Source: Ulvibacterium sp965228935 (lineage in GTDB: Bacteria; Bacteroidota; Bacteroidia; Flavobacteriales; Flavobacteriaceae). Taken from it: a DNA stretch of 64,000 bases. The stretch covers positions 5,818,140 through 5,882,139 of the forward strand of contig NZ_OZ245846.1 in the NCBI RefSeq assembly GCF_965228935.1. Reading direction: 5' to 3'. Under the pieces are notes generated by a model, which made no database searches, was not told the origin of the DNA, and was given only the letters and a program-made list of their open reading frames with translations. The position numbers were made by a program, and so were the translations under genes. Numbering within the stretch: the first letter of the stretch is position 1; each line of letters begins with the position of its first letter. Positions 45,101-53,397 of the stretch are shown here, in pieces.

Positions 45101-45250
45101 GGTGTTAGTCGCGGAAAGGTTTTCCTTATCGCCCAAGAAATCATCAACAGGAATCTCTTCTACAAACTCGTTCTGCCTCAGCGTCTCAACAATGGAATCG
45201 TTAGGATTTAACTCCGCTTCGCTTTTCCAATATTTTTTGTTTGATGCCAT
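42107..45250 (-). CDS. actB: Alternative complex III iron-sulfur subunit ActB (molybdopterin oxidoreductase-like fusion)
   Basis: A 1047-residue fusion of a molybdopterin-oxidoreductase-like domain (about 75-750, thought to lack the cofactor) and a ferredoxin-like domain with four Fe-S sites. The N-terminus has a twin-arginine motif RRDFLKYVGF (52-61) and a lipobox-like LAAC (Cys71), so it is probably a Tat-exported lipoprotein. Cysteine clusters are CTGCGACVIACHAENN (about 785), CQHCNHAPCETVCPV (about 873), CVGTRYCANNCPYK (about 907) and later CSLC and CSSAC motifs. It would pass electrons from quinol to the hemes of ActA. A low-complexity Ser/Thr-rich stretch lies near the domain junction. 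Confidence 0.96.
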   Translation of the reverse strand: MASNKKYWKSEAELNPNDSIVETLRQNEFVEEIPVDDFLGDKENLSATNTNRRDFLKYVGFSTAAASLAACQGPVRKSIPYVVQPENIVPGVANYYATTIANGFDFASILIKTREGRPIKVENNTDAKVGGSANARVQASVLSLYDSTRLQGPLANGEPVEWDALDAGVRAKLGSLKGSGKQIALLTQTYASPSTSRLLEEFKEMYGDVNHVIYDAISEDAALTAFENRYGERALADYDFSKADLIVSFGADFLADWQGGGYDSGYAKGRIPKNGKMSRHIQFEANMSLTGANADKRVPLTPMQQKVALAKLYAKLNGTSVSGEIGDAEQALDAVVAQIKKNTGNTVVVTGIDDINAQSVVLAINEMLGSNAFDPKSPKYSRQGSTKAVNELIADMNSGKVGALIMDGVNPMYTLPNAADFASGIEKVDLSVVFSTNWNETTEVTQYTAATNHFLESWGDAQIKKGHYGLIQPTIKELFDTRQFQTALLAWMGRDVSFYDYIKETWGTFVLNGADWNKALHDGVFVTSDDMVDPENTMGQQDKETSDATTTEESTSGSSVAPIASAVRSLSNATSGGGMELTLYSKIGMGDGQQANNPWLQEFPDPITRVSWDNYVTVSKADAEQMGLVNEHVANGGMDGSYVKLTVNGVSIDKVPVIVQPGQANGSVGLSFGYGRKVGMKSEMQTGVNGYVLYQNFNAIQSVTIEKSLGMHEFACVQLHKTLMGRGDIIKETTLEIFNTKDHAEWNYVPVVSLNHQEVPATTVDLWDSFDRSIGHHFNMSIDLNACTGCGACVIACHAENNVPVVGKQEVRLSRDMHWLRIDRYYSSEDTFEEDNTKKDEFDGLSGERGSLGGFGELEHPATNPQVAFQPVMCQHCNHAPCETVCPVAATSHGRQGQNQMAYNRCVGTRYCANNCPYKVRRFNWFLYNNNDEFDYYMNNDLGKMVLNPDVNVRSRGVIEKCSLCIQKTQKTILDAKREGRTIKDGEFQTACSSACSTGAIVFGDVNDEESQVAELAKSDRMYHLLEHVGTKPNVFYHVKVRNTNEA

Positions 45251-45284
45251 ACGATATCTCTGTAATTAGCTGCTTTAGTTTTGA

Positions 45285-46670
45285 TCAATAGTGACATTTT
45301 CCACATTCCAAACCGCCCATCTGGGCCGCTGTAAGTTGGTCTACGCCATATTTTTTGGAAAGTTCCGCGTGGATTTTTGTATAGTATTCGTTACCCTCGA
45401 CCTTTACATTGGTCTCCCTATGACATTCCACGCACCAACCCATGGTCAAAGGAGAGTATTGGTACATAATTTCCATTTCCTCCACGGGGCCATGACATGT
45501 CTGGCATTCTATACCTGCTACGGAAACGTGCTGGGAATGATTGAAGTAAGCAAAGTCCGGAAGGTTATGGATGCGCACCCATTCAACAGGTTGACTTTCT
45601 CCGGTATACCTTTGGTTCTCTTCGTCCCAACCCACGGCTTTATACAATTTCTTAATTTCCCCGGTATAAAACTCATTAGTATATCCATTGGCCAAATCCT
45701 CTTGGGTAGGCCCTTCCGGATTCCCCTTGTATTCGTAAATGGATTTATGACAATTCATACAGACGTTCAGGGATGGGATTCCGGAATGTTTGGAAACCCT
45801 AGCCGAAGAGTGGCAGTACTTGCATTCTATTTTATTATCGCCCGCATGTATTTTGTGTGAATAGTGAATGGGTTGGATAGGCGCATATCCTTGATCTACA
45901 CCCACTTGCATCATCCAGCCATAAGCGAAATAAGCACTCCCCAGCAACAGGAAAATCGCGGTGACCAAGACCAAAAACTGATTTTGTGCAAATGCTTTCC
46001 AGATAGGAGTTCTTTTTTCCGCCTTTTCTTTTTCCAGAACAACGCCATTGGCCTCCGCAATTCGTCTCAGTGTACTATTGACCAAGAAGAGCATCAAAAC
46101 CAAAAGCCCAAAGATTACGGCCAAGGCACCCAATAGGGTCTCATTGGAAATTCCGGAAGACGCGGCCGAATCAGTAGCATCAGTCGCTGTAGCTGCCGCC
46201 GCAGGCGCGGCCGCCGGTGGCGGTGCCGCGGTATACGCCAAAATATCGTCGATATCTTGGTCGCTCAAAGTCGGGAAAGCGGTCATGGCCGCCTGATTAT
46301 ATTCATTATAGATTTTGACCGAGTAGGCGTCGCCTGACTTTATCATTCCAGGGCTGTTCTTTATCCAAGCATACAACCATTCCTTGTCCAGGCCTTCCTC
46401 TTCCGCCAGCCTACTTTCAACATTGGCCAAGGCCGGTCCGGTCATTTTTCGGTTCAAGGCATGGCAGGCCGCACAATTTTGATTGAACAGGGATTTCCCC
46501 TTTACGGGATCTCCGGAAGAGGCATCGGCCGCACCTTCTTCCGCTGCAACTTCAGCACTTTCGGCAGCCGTTTCTTCCTGACTATGGAGTGAGACGGAAA
46601 AGAGAAGGAAAATAATGAGACTAACACCTAAAACTTTAGAAATTCGATTACGGTATGGAACCTTTTTCAT
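45285..46670 (-). CDS. actA: Alternative complex III multiheme cytochrome subunit ActA with fused monoheme domain
   Basis: A 461-residue cytochrome with six CXXCH motifs. One is in an N-terminal class I cytochrome domain (CAACH, 66-70); five form the ActA pentaheme domain (283-287, 304-308, 389-393, 413-417 and 456-460). A signal peptide (about 11-30), an Ala/Pro-rich linker (148-175) and two membrane helices (about 176-198 and 231-252) separate the two parts. The last heme motif ends one residue before the C-terminus. The extra N-terminal heme domain could reach the oxidase or a soluble partner. First gene of the operon. Confidence 0.95.
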   Translation of the reverse strand: MKKVPYRNRISKVLGVSLIIFLLFSVSLHSQEETAAESAEVAAEEGAADASSGDPVKGKSLFNQNCAACHALNRKMTGPALANVESRLAEEEGLDKEWLYAWIKNSPGMIKSGDAYSVKIYNEYNQAAMTAFPTLSDQDIDDILAYTAAPPPAAAPAAAATATDATDSAASSGISNETLLGALAVIFGLLVLMLFLVNSTLRRIAEANGVVLEKEKAEKRTPIWKAFAQNQFLVLVTAIFLLLGSAYFAYGWMMQVGVDQGYAPIQPIHYSHKIHAGDNKIECKYCHSSARVSKHSGIPSLNVCMNCHKSIYEYKGNPEGPTQEDLANGYTNEFYTGEIKKLYKAVGWDEENQRYTGESQPVEWVRIHNLPDFAYFNHSQHVSVAGIECQTCHGPVEEMEIMYQYSPLTMGWCVECHRETNVKVEGNEYYTKIHAELSKKYGVDQLTAAQMGGLECGKCHY

Positions 46671-46755
46671 ATGGTAACTATTTCTTTCGAAATCTTGGCA
46701 CGATAATTAGTATATATGGGATGTTAGGTCGTATTACGGTGCCTCAAATTGAAGG

Positions 46756-46763
46756 CAAAAATA
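46756..46763 (-). promoter_or_regulatory. Candidate promoter of the act-cox operon
   Basis: On the minus strand TATTTTTG (46763-46756) matches TAnnTTTG, 86 bases before the actA ATG. An upstream TTTTCA (46786-46781) at 17 bases is a poor match to TTG. The long leader leaves room for regulation. Confidence 0.45.
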
Positions 46764-46862
46764 CGACATTGACTTTACTTTGAAAATGTTAATGGATTTA
46801 TAATTATTAATTTATAATTGTTCTAAATAAAGGAAAAATTCAAGCACTAAAACATAAAGAAT

Positions 46863-46870
46863 TACTTTTG
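46863..46870 (+). promoter_or_regulatory. Possible -7 box of the SPOR-domain gene
   Basis: TACTTTTG lies 20 bases before the ATG at 46891 and fits TAnnTTTG. No clear upstream TTG element is present at the normal distance. Confidence 0.35.
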
Positions 46871-46890
46871 TATAACTCTAGAAACAAACT

Positions 46891-47271
46891 ATGGACTTCA
46901 TCTTAAAAACGCCGCTATCATTGATTGTTCTGATTTTTGGAATTCATCTTTCCTATGCCCAGCAGGGAAAAATAACCATTGAACAAGATAAAAATATAGA
47001 TGCCTTGTTGGACATTTACAAATCGGCCAAGGAGAGCACCGAACATTATAGAATTCAAGTGGGTTTTGGTTCCTTTGACCAAGCTCAGGAAATACAAATG
47101 GAGGTAGAGGAGGATTTCCCCGAGCTGCCGTCAAAAATAGATTTCGATTCACCCACCTATAGGGTCAGGGTCGGAAAATTCAAGGACAAGTTGGAAGCGG
47201 AACGAAAGTTTCTGGAAGTACGGGAAAAATACCCCAATGCCATGTTATTAAAACCCAAAAAATCGACCTAA
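46891..47271 (+). CDS. Secreted SPOR-like domain protein
   Basis: A 126-residue protein with a signal peptide (PLSLIVLIFGIHLSYAQQG) and a C-terminal SPOR-like domain. The domain is HYRIQVGFGSFDQAQEIQ, then TYRVRVGKFKDKLEAERKFL, and ends with MLLKPKK. SPOR domains bind denuded glycan strands of peptidoglycan, often at division sites; the binding surface here is plausible but not proven. It converges on infB and shares a bidirectional terminator hairpin with it. It is short and has no transmembrane anchor other than the signal. Confidence 0.85.
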   Translation: MDFILKTPLSLIVLIFGIHLSYAQQGKITIEQDKNIDALLDIYKSAKESTEHYRIQVGFGSFDQAQEIQMEVEEDFPELPSKIDFDSPTYRVRVGKFKDKLEAERKFLEVREKYPNAMLLKPKKST

Positions 47272-47285
47272 TGGGTCGATTTTTT
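47257..47285. terminator. Bidirectional terminator between SPOR gene and infB
   Basis: AAAAAATCGACC (47257-47268) pairs with GGTCGATTTTTT (47274-47285) around a 5-base loop. It has A-runs and T-runs on both sides, so it can end transcripts from either strand. The SPOR gene stop codon lies in the loop region; the infB stop is 23 bases further. Confidence 0.85.
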
Positions 47286-47308
47286 GTTTCTATCAATTTT
47301 TTGTCGGC

Positions 47309-49987
47309 TTATAACTTTTTCTTCACGGCCACCTCTTGGAATGCCTCAACGATATCGCTCTCCTTAACATCATTATAGTTCTTGATCTGGAGACCGCAAT
47401 CATATCCTTTGGCCACTTCCTTGACATCGTCCTTGAATCGTTTTAGCGATGCCAATTCCCCAGTATAGATAACAACACCATCGCGGATAAGGCGAATGCT
47501 GGAATTTCGGAATATTTTTCCACTTGTAACCATACATCCCGCAATGGTACCCACCTTGGAAATTTTAAAGGTTTCCCTAATTTCAGCCGTACCCGTAATT
47601 TCTTCCTTTATCTCCGGAGAAAGCATTCCCTCCATGGCATCCTTAAGATCATTGATGGCATCATAGATAATGGAATACATACGGATATCGATCTCTTCTT
47701 TTTCCGCAATTTCCCTGGCATTCCCCATGGGCCTCACGTTAAAGCCAATGATTATAGCATCCGAGGCAGAAGCCAGAAGTACATCGGATTCGGTTATGGC
47801 ACCTACCCCTTTGTGGATGATATTTACCTGAATTTCATCCGTAGAGAGTTTTTGGAAAGAGTCTACCAATGCCTCGACCGAACCATCGACGTCTCCTTTG
47901 AGGATAATATTCAATTCCTTGAAATCGCCAAGGGCAATTCTCCTTCCGATTTCATCCAAGGTAATATGACGCTGGGTCCTAACGGATTGCTCCCGTAGCA
48001 ATTGAGATCTTTTGGTCGCGATCTGTTTGGCCTCACGCTCATCCTCCATAACATTGAATTTATCCCCTGCCTGCGGTGCTCCGTCCAATCCGAGTATTGA
48101 AATAGGCGTAGCCGGACCTGCCTTTTTTACTTCCTTACCTCGCTCATCGTACATGGCCTTGACTTTCCCGCTATGGGTGCCCGCCAATACATAATCCCCT
48201 ATCTGCAAGGTACCGGCCTGTACCAAAATGGTGGATACATATCCACGTCCCTTGTCCAAAAAGGCCTCTACAACGGTACCCGAGGCATTTTTATCGGGGT
48301 TGGCCTTCAATTCCAATAATTCGGCTTCCAGCAAAACCTTTTCCAACAGTTCATTTACCCCATCCCCCGTTTTGGCCGAAATATCATGGGATTGTATTTT
48401 TCCACCCCAATCTTCTACCAAAAGGTTCATATTGGCCAGCCCTTCCTTGATCTTGTCCGGATTGGCCGTTGGCCTATCTATCTTGTTGATAGCAAATACC
48501 AACGGTACCCCGGCAGCTTGGGCATGACTAATGGCCTCCTTGGTCTGAGGCATGATATCATCATCCGCCGCTATTACAATTACCGCAATATCCGTAACCT
48601 GGGCCCCACGCGCACGCATCGCCGTAAAGGCCTCATGACCCGGTGTATCCAAAAAGGTAATTTTTTGGCCACTGTCCAAGGACACTCCATAAGCTCCAAT
48701 ATGTTGGGTAATGCCGCCACTTTCTCCCGCAATTACATTGGCCTCGCGTACATAATCCAGTAAAGATGTCTTCCCGTGATCCACATGGCCCATTACCGTA
48801 ACGATAGGAGCCCTTGGTTTCAAATCCTCCGGTGCGTCCTGTTCTTCCTCTATGGCTTCCTCTATTTCAGCCGTAACAAATTCCACTTCGTAACCAAATT
48901 CTTCGGCTACTATGGAAAGGGTCTCGGCATCCAAACGTTGGTTCATGGTAACCATGATTCCCAACGACATACAGGCCGAAATAATTTCGGTGGTGGAAAC
49001 ACCCATCATAGTGGCAACTTCACTGGCCGTAACAAATTCTGTTACTTTTAGGATTTTGCTTTCCAGTTCTTGCTGCTCAAGATCTTTTTCCGTTTGTTGA
49101 CGGTGTTGATCTCGTTTGTCCCTACGATATTTGGCGCCTTTGCCTTTTTTGGATTTCCCTTGAAGCTTTTCCAAGGTTTCCCGTACCTGTTTTTGTACAT
49201 CCTCCTCGGAGGGCTCCACCTTGTTTGCGGACACAAACCGTTTTGCATCCTTTCTTCCACCGGGTCCCCTACCGCGCGATACCGTTCCCTTGTTGGCATC
49301 ACCTGTATTGCTTACGATCCGCTTTCTCCTTTTTTTCCTATCTCCCCCGGCATCGGTGCTCTTCGGCTCCTCCTTCTTTTTCTTTGGCTTTTGGAATTTG
49401 GTAAGGTCTATTTTATCTCCGGTTATTTTTGGGCCGGAAAGTTTTTGGTATTGTGTCGCTATCTTTTCATTTTCCTTTTCAGCCTCCTTTGGTTCGGTGG
49501 TCTGTACAGGTTTTTCCTCCGGAGCTACTGGGGCTACCGGAGTTTCTTTTGCCTTAGGTTCCGGAACTTTGGTAGTCTCTTCTGTCTTTTTAGGAGTAGC
49601 CGGAGCTTTTTTCTTTGGGCTTAAATCAATCTTTCCAACGGTCTTTGGACCAGAAAGCTCTGCCCTGGCCTTAATAACGTTATCCGAAGATGCAGCAGCC
49701 CTTCTTTCCCTGGCAAGTCGTCTTTCCTCCTGTTCTTGCTCCAATTGCAGTCTTATGGCCTCTTTTTCCTTTCTTTTCTCCTCCCCTACTTCCTTGGACG
49801 CAACCTTTTTGCTCATATCCGTCTGGAACTCGTCCAAAAGCACTTGATGTATCTCATTGGATATTTTAGTAGTAGGACGGGCATCCACCTGATGCCCTTT
49901 GGATGTTAAAAAATCCACCGCCCTATCCAATGAAATATTAAGCTCCCTGAGAACCTTATTGAGCCTTATGTTTGCATTGTCTGCCAT
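47309..49987 (-). CDS. infB: Translation initiation factor IF-2
   Basis: An 892-residue GTPase that places initiator tRNA on the small ribosomal subunit. The N-terminal region (about 1-290) is charged and low-complexity, beginning with an IF2-N domain (IRLNKVLRELNISLDRAVDF). A second IF2-N domain lies near 310-365. The G domain has GHVDHGKTS (G1), DTPGHEAF (G3) and NKIDRP (G4). Domains II-IV follow to the C-terminus. It is the last gene of rimP-nusA-infB, a conserved operon. Lys/Glu/Pro-rich linkers are normal for the family. Confidence 0.97.
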   Translation of the reverse strand: MADNANIRLNKVLRELNISLDRAVDFLTSKGHQVDARPTTKISNEIHQVLLDEFQTDMSKKVASKEVGEEKRKEKEAIRLQLEQEQEERRLARERRAAASSDNVIKARAELSGPKTVGKIDLSPKKKAPATPKKTEETTKVPEPKAKETPVAPVAPEEKPVQTTEPKEAEKENEKIATQYQKLSGPKITGDKIDLTKFQKPKKKKEEPKSTDAGGDRKKRRKRIVSNTGDANKGTVSRGRGPGGRKDAKRFVSANKVEPSEEDVQKQVRETLEKLQGKSKKGKGAKYRRDKRDQHRQQTEKDLEQQELESKILKVTEFVTASEVATMMGVSTTEIISACMSLGIMVTMNQRLDAETLSIVAEEFGYEVEFVTAEIEEAIEEEQDAPEDLKPRAPIVTVMGHVDHGKTSLLDYVREANVIAGESGGITQHIGAYGVSLDSGQKITFLDTPGHEAFTAMRARGAQVTDIAVIVIAADDDIMPQTKEAISHAQAAGVPLVFAINKIDRPTANPDKIKEGLANMNLLVEDWGGKIQSHDISAKTGDGVNELLEKVLLEAELLELKANPDKNASGTVVEAFLDKGRGYVSTILVQAGTLQIGDYVLAGTHSGKVKAMYDERGKEVKKAGPATPISILGLDGAPQAGDKFNVMEDEREAKQIATKRSQLLREQSVRTQRHITLDEIGRRIALGDFKELNIILKGDVDGSVEALVDSFQKLSTDEIQVNIIHKGVGAITESDVLLASASDAIIIGFNVRPMGNAREIAEKEEIDIRMYSIIYDAINDLKDAMEGMLSPEIKEEITGTAEIRETFKISKVGTIAGCMVTSGKIFRNSSIRLIRDGVVIYTGELASLKRFKDDVKEVAKGYDCGLQIKNYNDVKESDIVEAFQEVAVKKKL

Positions 49988-50028
49988 AAATACTATTCCT
50001 ATTTCCTTAAAACGTTGCTAATATATAG

Positions 50029-51261
50029 CTAATCTTCCAATTCTTCCTTGAGTATTCGCACAACTTCGTAAATGGTCTCTTCCTCCAGATCGGTTCTTTT
50101 CACAAGGTCGTCCACATCTTGTTCCAGTACGCTTCTGGCCGTATCCATTCCTATTTTCTTGAATTCCTCAATAATCCATGCATCTATTTCATCGGAAAAC
50201 TCGGTAAGTTCCACGTCTTCCTCTACTCCTTCACGGAACACATCGATCTCATAACCGGTCAACTGGCCCGCCAGACGGATATTATGTCCGCCGCGGCCAA
50301 TGGCCTTGGATACTTCCTCCGGTCTTAAATACACCTGTGCCGCCATTTTTTCATCATCGAGCTTTACCGAGGTGACGCGGGCCGGGCTCAAAGATCTTGT
50401 AACCATAAGCTGCGGATTGTTCGTCCAATTGATTACATCTATGTTTTCGTTACCCAATTCCCTAACGATGCCATGTATCCGAGATCCTTTCATTCCGACA
50501 CATGCTCCCACGGGATCAATACGATCGTCATAGGAATCAACGGCCACCTTGGCTTTTTCCCCGGGAATCCGAACCGCCTTTTTAATGGTAATAAGACCGT
50601 CGAAAACTTCTGGGATTTCTTGAAAGAACAACTGCTCCAAAAAACGTGGCGAGGTCCTAGACATTATAATGGTAGGCTTGCTCCCCTTAAGTTCCACGCT
50701 TTCGATAATTCCTCGGACATTGTCGCCCTTACGGAAAAAGTCCGAAGGAATCTGACGATCTTTGGGCAGGATAATCTCGTTGCCCTCATCGTCCAAAAGG
50801 ATAATGGCCTTGTGACGTATATGATGCACCTCAGCGGTATATATTTCACCCTCCAAATCCTTGAACTGCTTGTATATGGTAGTGTTATCATGCTCGTGGA
50901 TCTTTGAGATGAGATTTTGACGCAATGCCAAAATGGCCCTTCTTCCCAAATCTATAAGTTTAACCTCTTCGGAAACATCCTCGCCAACTTCAAAATCGGG
51001 TTCTATTTTTCGCGCCTCGGAAATGGATATTTCCTCGTTGGGATCCTCAACCTCGCCATCCTCGACCACTATCCGGTTTCTCCAGATTTCCAAGTCCCCC
51101 TTGTCCGGATTTATAATAATATCAAAGTTATCGTCGGAACCAAATTTTTTCTTTAGGGCGTTCCTAAAAACATCCTCCAAAATCGCCATCAACGTTACCC
51201 TGTCTATGAATTTATCGTCCTTAAACTCCGAAAAGGATTCTATTAACGCAATGTTTTCCAT
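50029..51261 (-). CDS. nusA: Transcription termination/antitermination protein NusA
   Basis: A 410-residue RNA polymerase-binding factor. The N-terminal RNAP-binding domain (about 1-130) is followed by an S1 domain (IYTAEVHHIRHKAIILLDDE), then KH1 and KH2 with VGACVGMKGSRIHGIVREL and KAIGRGGHNIRLAGQLTGYE. It lacks the two C-terminal acidic repeats of E. coli NusA (495 residues), as is usual in this phylum. It lies between rimP (13-base gap) and infB (41-base gap). Confidence 0.97.
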   Translation of the reverse strand: MENIALIESFSEFKDDKFIDRVTLMAILEDVFRNALKKKFGSDDNFDIIINPDKGDLEIWRNRIVVEDGEVEDPNEEISISEARKIEPDFEVGEDVSEEVKLIDLGRRAILALRQNLISKIHEHDNTTIYKQFKDLEGEIYTAEVHHIRHKAIILLDDEGNEIILPKDRQIPSDFFRKGDNVRGIIESVELKGSKPTIIMSRTSPRFLEQLFFQEIPEVFDGLITIKKAVRIPGEKAKVAVDSYDDRIDPVGACVGMKGSRIHGIVRELGNENIDVINWTNNPQLMVTRSLSPARVTSVKLDDEKMAAQVYLRPEEVSKAIGRGGHNIRLAGQLTGYEIDVFREGVEEDVELTEFSDEIDAWIIEEFKKIGMDTARSVLEQDVDDLVKRTDLEEETIYEVVRILKEELED

Positions 51262-51273
51262 TTTTGACTACAC

Positions 51274-51735
51274 TTAAAATTTTAATATAACTTTTGCTTC
51301 CTCTATTTCCGAAAAATCAATTTCCTTTTTTTTCTGGACCGTAATCTTACCCTTTCCTATCGGTTTGGGCTCACGGGCCTTCCATGTCAAAACAATACCA
51401 TTTTCCAAGGTTTCGACAAGGTTTCCTTCATAGGTATCCTCCTGGGTCCTTACCTTTAATTTCCTCCCTATATTTTTTTTATACTGCCTTGGCATACGTA
51501 TGGGCGATGCGGCCCCGGAAGAGGTCACTTCCAAGGAAAAATCCTCCTCATCCCGATCCAGACTGTGTTCTATGGCCCTACTCACCTTCATGCAATCCTG
51601 TAGAGAAACCCCTTGATCTCCATCGATTACCACCTTGATCATGTTGTCCGGTGAGATGGAGCAATCAATCAAAAAAAGGGACTCATCCTTTTCCAGGACA
51701 TTTTTTAAAAGCAACGCTACTTTTTCCTTCAACAT
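51274..51735 (-). CDS. rimP: Ribosome maturation factor RimP
   Basis: A 153-residue protein needed for 30S subunit maturation. Its N-terminal domain includes FLIDCSISPDNMIKVVIDGD and SLQDCMKVSRAIEHSLDRDE, then LEVTSSGAASPIRMPRQYKK; the C-terminal SH3-like domain begins KKNIGRKLKVRTQED. The longest frame begins at a TTG at 51810 and adds 25 residues unlike the family; the ATG at 51735 gives the usual length. It heads rimP-nusA-infB. A promoter lies at 51894-51901, and a terminator-like hairpin occurs in the leader. Confidence 0.93.
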   Translation of the reverse strand: MLKEKVALLLKNVLEKDESLFLIDCSISPDNMIKVVIDGDQGVSLQDCMKVSRAIEHSLDRDEEDFSLEVTSSGAASPIRMPRQYKKNIGRKLKVRTQEDTYEGNLVETLENGIVLTWKAREPKPIGKGKITVQKKKEIDFSEIEEAKVILKF

Positions 51736-51839
51736 CTTGCCACTACTTTTCCATAGACCCCGCCTTTCAAAGGGGTTCGCTTCAACCGGTAGTTTTAGTT
51801 CAGGGGTCAAGAACCTCTTTAAACCAAAGTTTCAGCAAT

Positions 51840-51863
51840 AAAAAAGAGGACTTATTGTCCCCT
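51840..51863 (-). promoter_or_regulatory. Terminator-like hairpin in the rimP leader
   Basis: On the minus strand GAGGGGAC pairs with GTCCTCTT around AATAA (one or two G-T pairs), then T-rich sequence follows. It lies in the untranslated leader downstream of the TATATTTG box and before the rimP ATG. It could attenuate the operon, but the T-run is short and a simple leader hairpin is equally possible. Confidence 0.35.
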
Positions 51864-51893
51864 CATGAATACATTCTATATCCGTTCAGTGGT

Positions 51894-51901
51894 GCAAATA
51901 T
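51894..51901 (-). promoter_or_regulatory. Promoter -7 box of rimP-nusA-infB
   Basis: TATATTTG on the minus strand is an exact TAnnTTTG match in the form often seen at housekeeping genes (TTTGTATATTTGCACC context). The TTG element upstream is not clear. The leader to the rimP ATG would be about 150 bases. Confidence 0.6.
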
Positions 51902-52024
51902 ACAAATTTTTCCGACTTTCCATATTACGACCAAAAAGTAGTTCTTGATTAAAACTAACAAGGCAGACATGAATTGAAAATTATACCCTACTTTAGGGAA
52001 ATAGACCAAAACAACCTATATCCA

Positions 52025-53320
52025 ATGGACGTATTTTCATCCTACAACCTCATTATCGAGGCATCGGTCATCCTAATTTTATCGTTCTTGTTCAATGGTA
52101 TTGCCAAACGTACCAACATACCTTCGGTATTATTGTTAATCTTATTGGGGGTAGTTCTACAATTTGTCCTAAAGTATATGACCTCCGAGGAAGTAGATTT
52201 TTTTCCGGCCCTTGAGGTACTGGGCATTATTGGACTCATTATGATCGTTCTGGAAGCTGCCCTGGAATTGGAATTGAAAAGGGAAAAACTGGTACCTATA
52301 CTCAAGTCCATGGCCATTGCCCTTGTTGGTCTTTTGGGGTCTGCATGGGTTGCGGCTTTGATACTTTTTCAGTTCGTGCCCGAGATGTCCATGCAATCCG
52401 CCTGGCTATACGCAACGCCTTTGTCCATACTTTCCAGTGCCATCATCATTCCCAGTGTCAGCGGATTGGCGGAACATAAAAAGGAATTCCATATTTACGA
52501 AAGCACTTTCTCGGACATTATGGGTATTATGATGTTCTATTTTTTGGTAGGCGGGCTGAATCCTGCCGAAGATTCGGGAGCTGTGGGTTTTGCGGTGAAT
52601 ATTGTACTTACCATAGTCCTTTCCTTGGTTGCCAGCTATGCCATTATTCTAATATTTCAACAAATAAAGAGTCAGGCCAAATTGTTTTTATTGATAGCTG
52701 TGCTCCTATTGCTCTATGCCATAGGTAAGCAATTGCATCTTTCCTCACTATTGATTATTCTGATATTTGGTTTGGTAATCGCCAATATGAAGCTGTTTTT
52801 TGGAGGCAAGTTGGCCCATTTTTTGGAATATGAAAAGGCACATCGTATCTATCATGAACTCCATATCGTAACCTTGGAAACCGCCTTTGTGGTACGTACT
52901 TTTTTCTTTGTGATTTTTGGGTTGACCATTGCCATTGCCTCGCTTTTTAGTTTGAGCGTGGCCTTGATAAGCCTTCTCATTATTGTCTCCATTTATGGGA
53001 TCCGGTTTGTAATCTTACGAACCTTTGTGGGAAGCGACATCCTGCCCCAGTTGTTTATTGCTCCCCGCGGATTGATTACCGTACTGCTGTTTTTTGCCAT
53101 TCCCGTGGAAGCTCAAGTTGCTGATTTTGAACCCGGTATTTTATTGTTCGTAATCATTGGCACCAGCCTAATCATGACCTGGGCCATGATCAAGGATAAA
53201 AAAAAGATGAAGACCCTATTGAATCAAATTGATGAGGAGTATGCGGCGAAGGATGGGGAAGTATCCGTGCCGGAGACCGGAGAGAGCCAAGAAATCTTGG
53301 GAGAAAAGCCTGAAATTTGA
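52025..53320 (+). CDS. Cation:proton antiporter (CPA family)
   Basis: A 431-residue inner-membrane protein with about 12 helices, matching Na+/H+ (or K+/H+) exchangers of the monovalent cation:proton antiporter class. Helices include ILILSFLFNGIAKRTNIPSV, ALVGLLGSAWVAALILFQFV and the core TPLSILSSAIIIPSVSGL, where the acidic pair of typical exchangers (for example ND) appears as Ser-Ser-Ala; the ion-binding residues are therefore uncertain. The frame begins at TTG at 51974; the ATG at 52025 (MDVFSSYNL) precedes the first helix and is preferred. Divergent from rimP. The C-terminal tail (about 30 residues) is acidic and hydrophilic. Confidence 0.85.
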   Translation: MDVFSSYNLIIEASVILILSFLFNGIAKRTNIPSVLLLILLGVVLQFVLKYMTSEEVDFFPALEVLGIIGLIMIVLEAALELELKREKLVPILKSMAIALVGLLGSAWVAALILFQFVPEMSMQSAWLYATPLSILSSAIIIPSVSGLAEHKKEFHIYESTFSDIMGIMMFYFLVGGLNPAEDSGAVGFAVNIVLTIVLSLVASYAIILIFQQIKSQAKLFLLIAVLLLLYAIGKQLHLSSLLIILIFGLVIANMKLFFGGKLAHFLEYEKAHRIYHELHIVTLETAFVVRTFFFVIFGLTIAIASLFSLSVALISLLIIVSIYGIRFVILRTFVGSDILPQLFIAPRGLITVLLFFAIPVEAQVADFEPGILLFVIIGTSLIMTWAMIKDKKKMKTLLNQIDEEYAAKDGEVSVPETGESQEILGEKPEI

Positions 53321-53397
53321 AATAGACGAATATCAATCACAACGATACTATACTCGTTGAAGACTTAAGAAATAAACACTTTGGAGTACCGGAAAAT

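Noticed and set aside
34908..46670. Possibility that the act-cox cluster was acquired by transfer.
   Set aside because: Composition matches the flanks and the gene order is the usual one for the phylum; no boundary signs.
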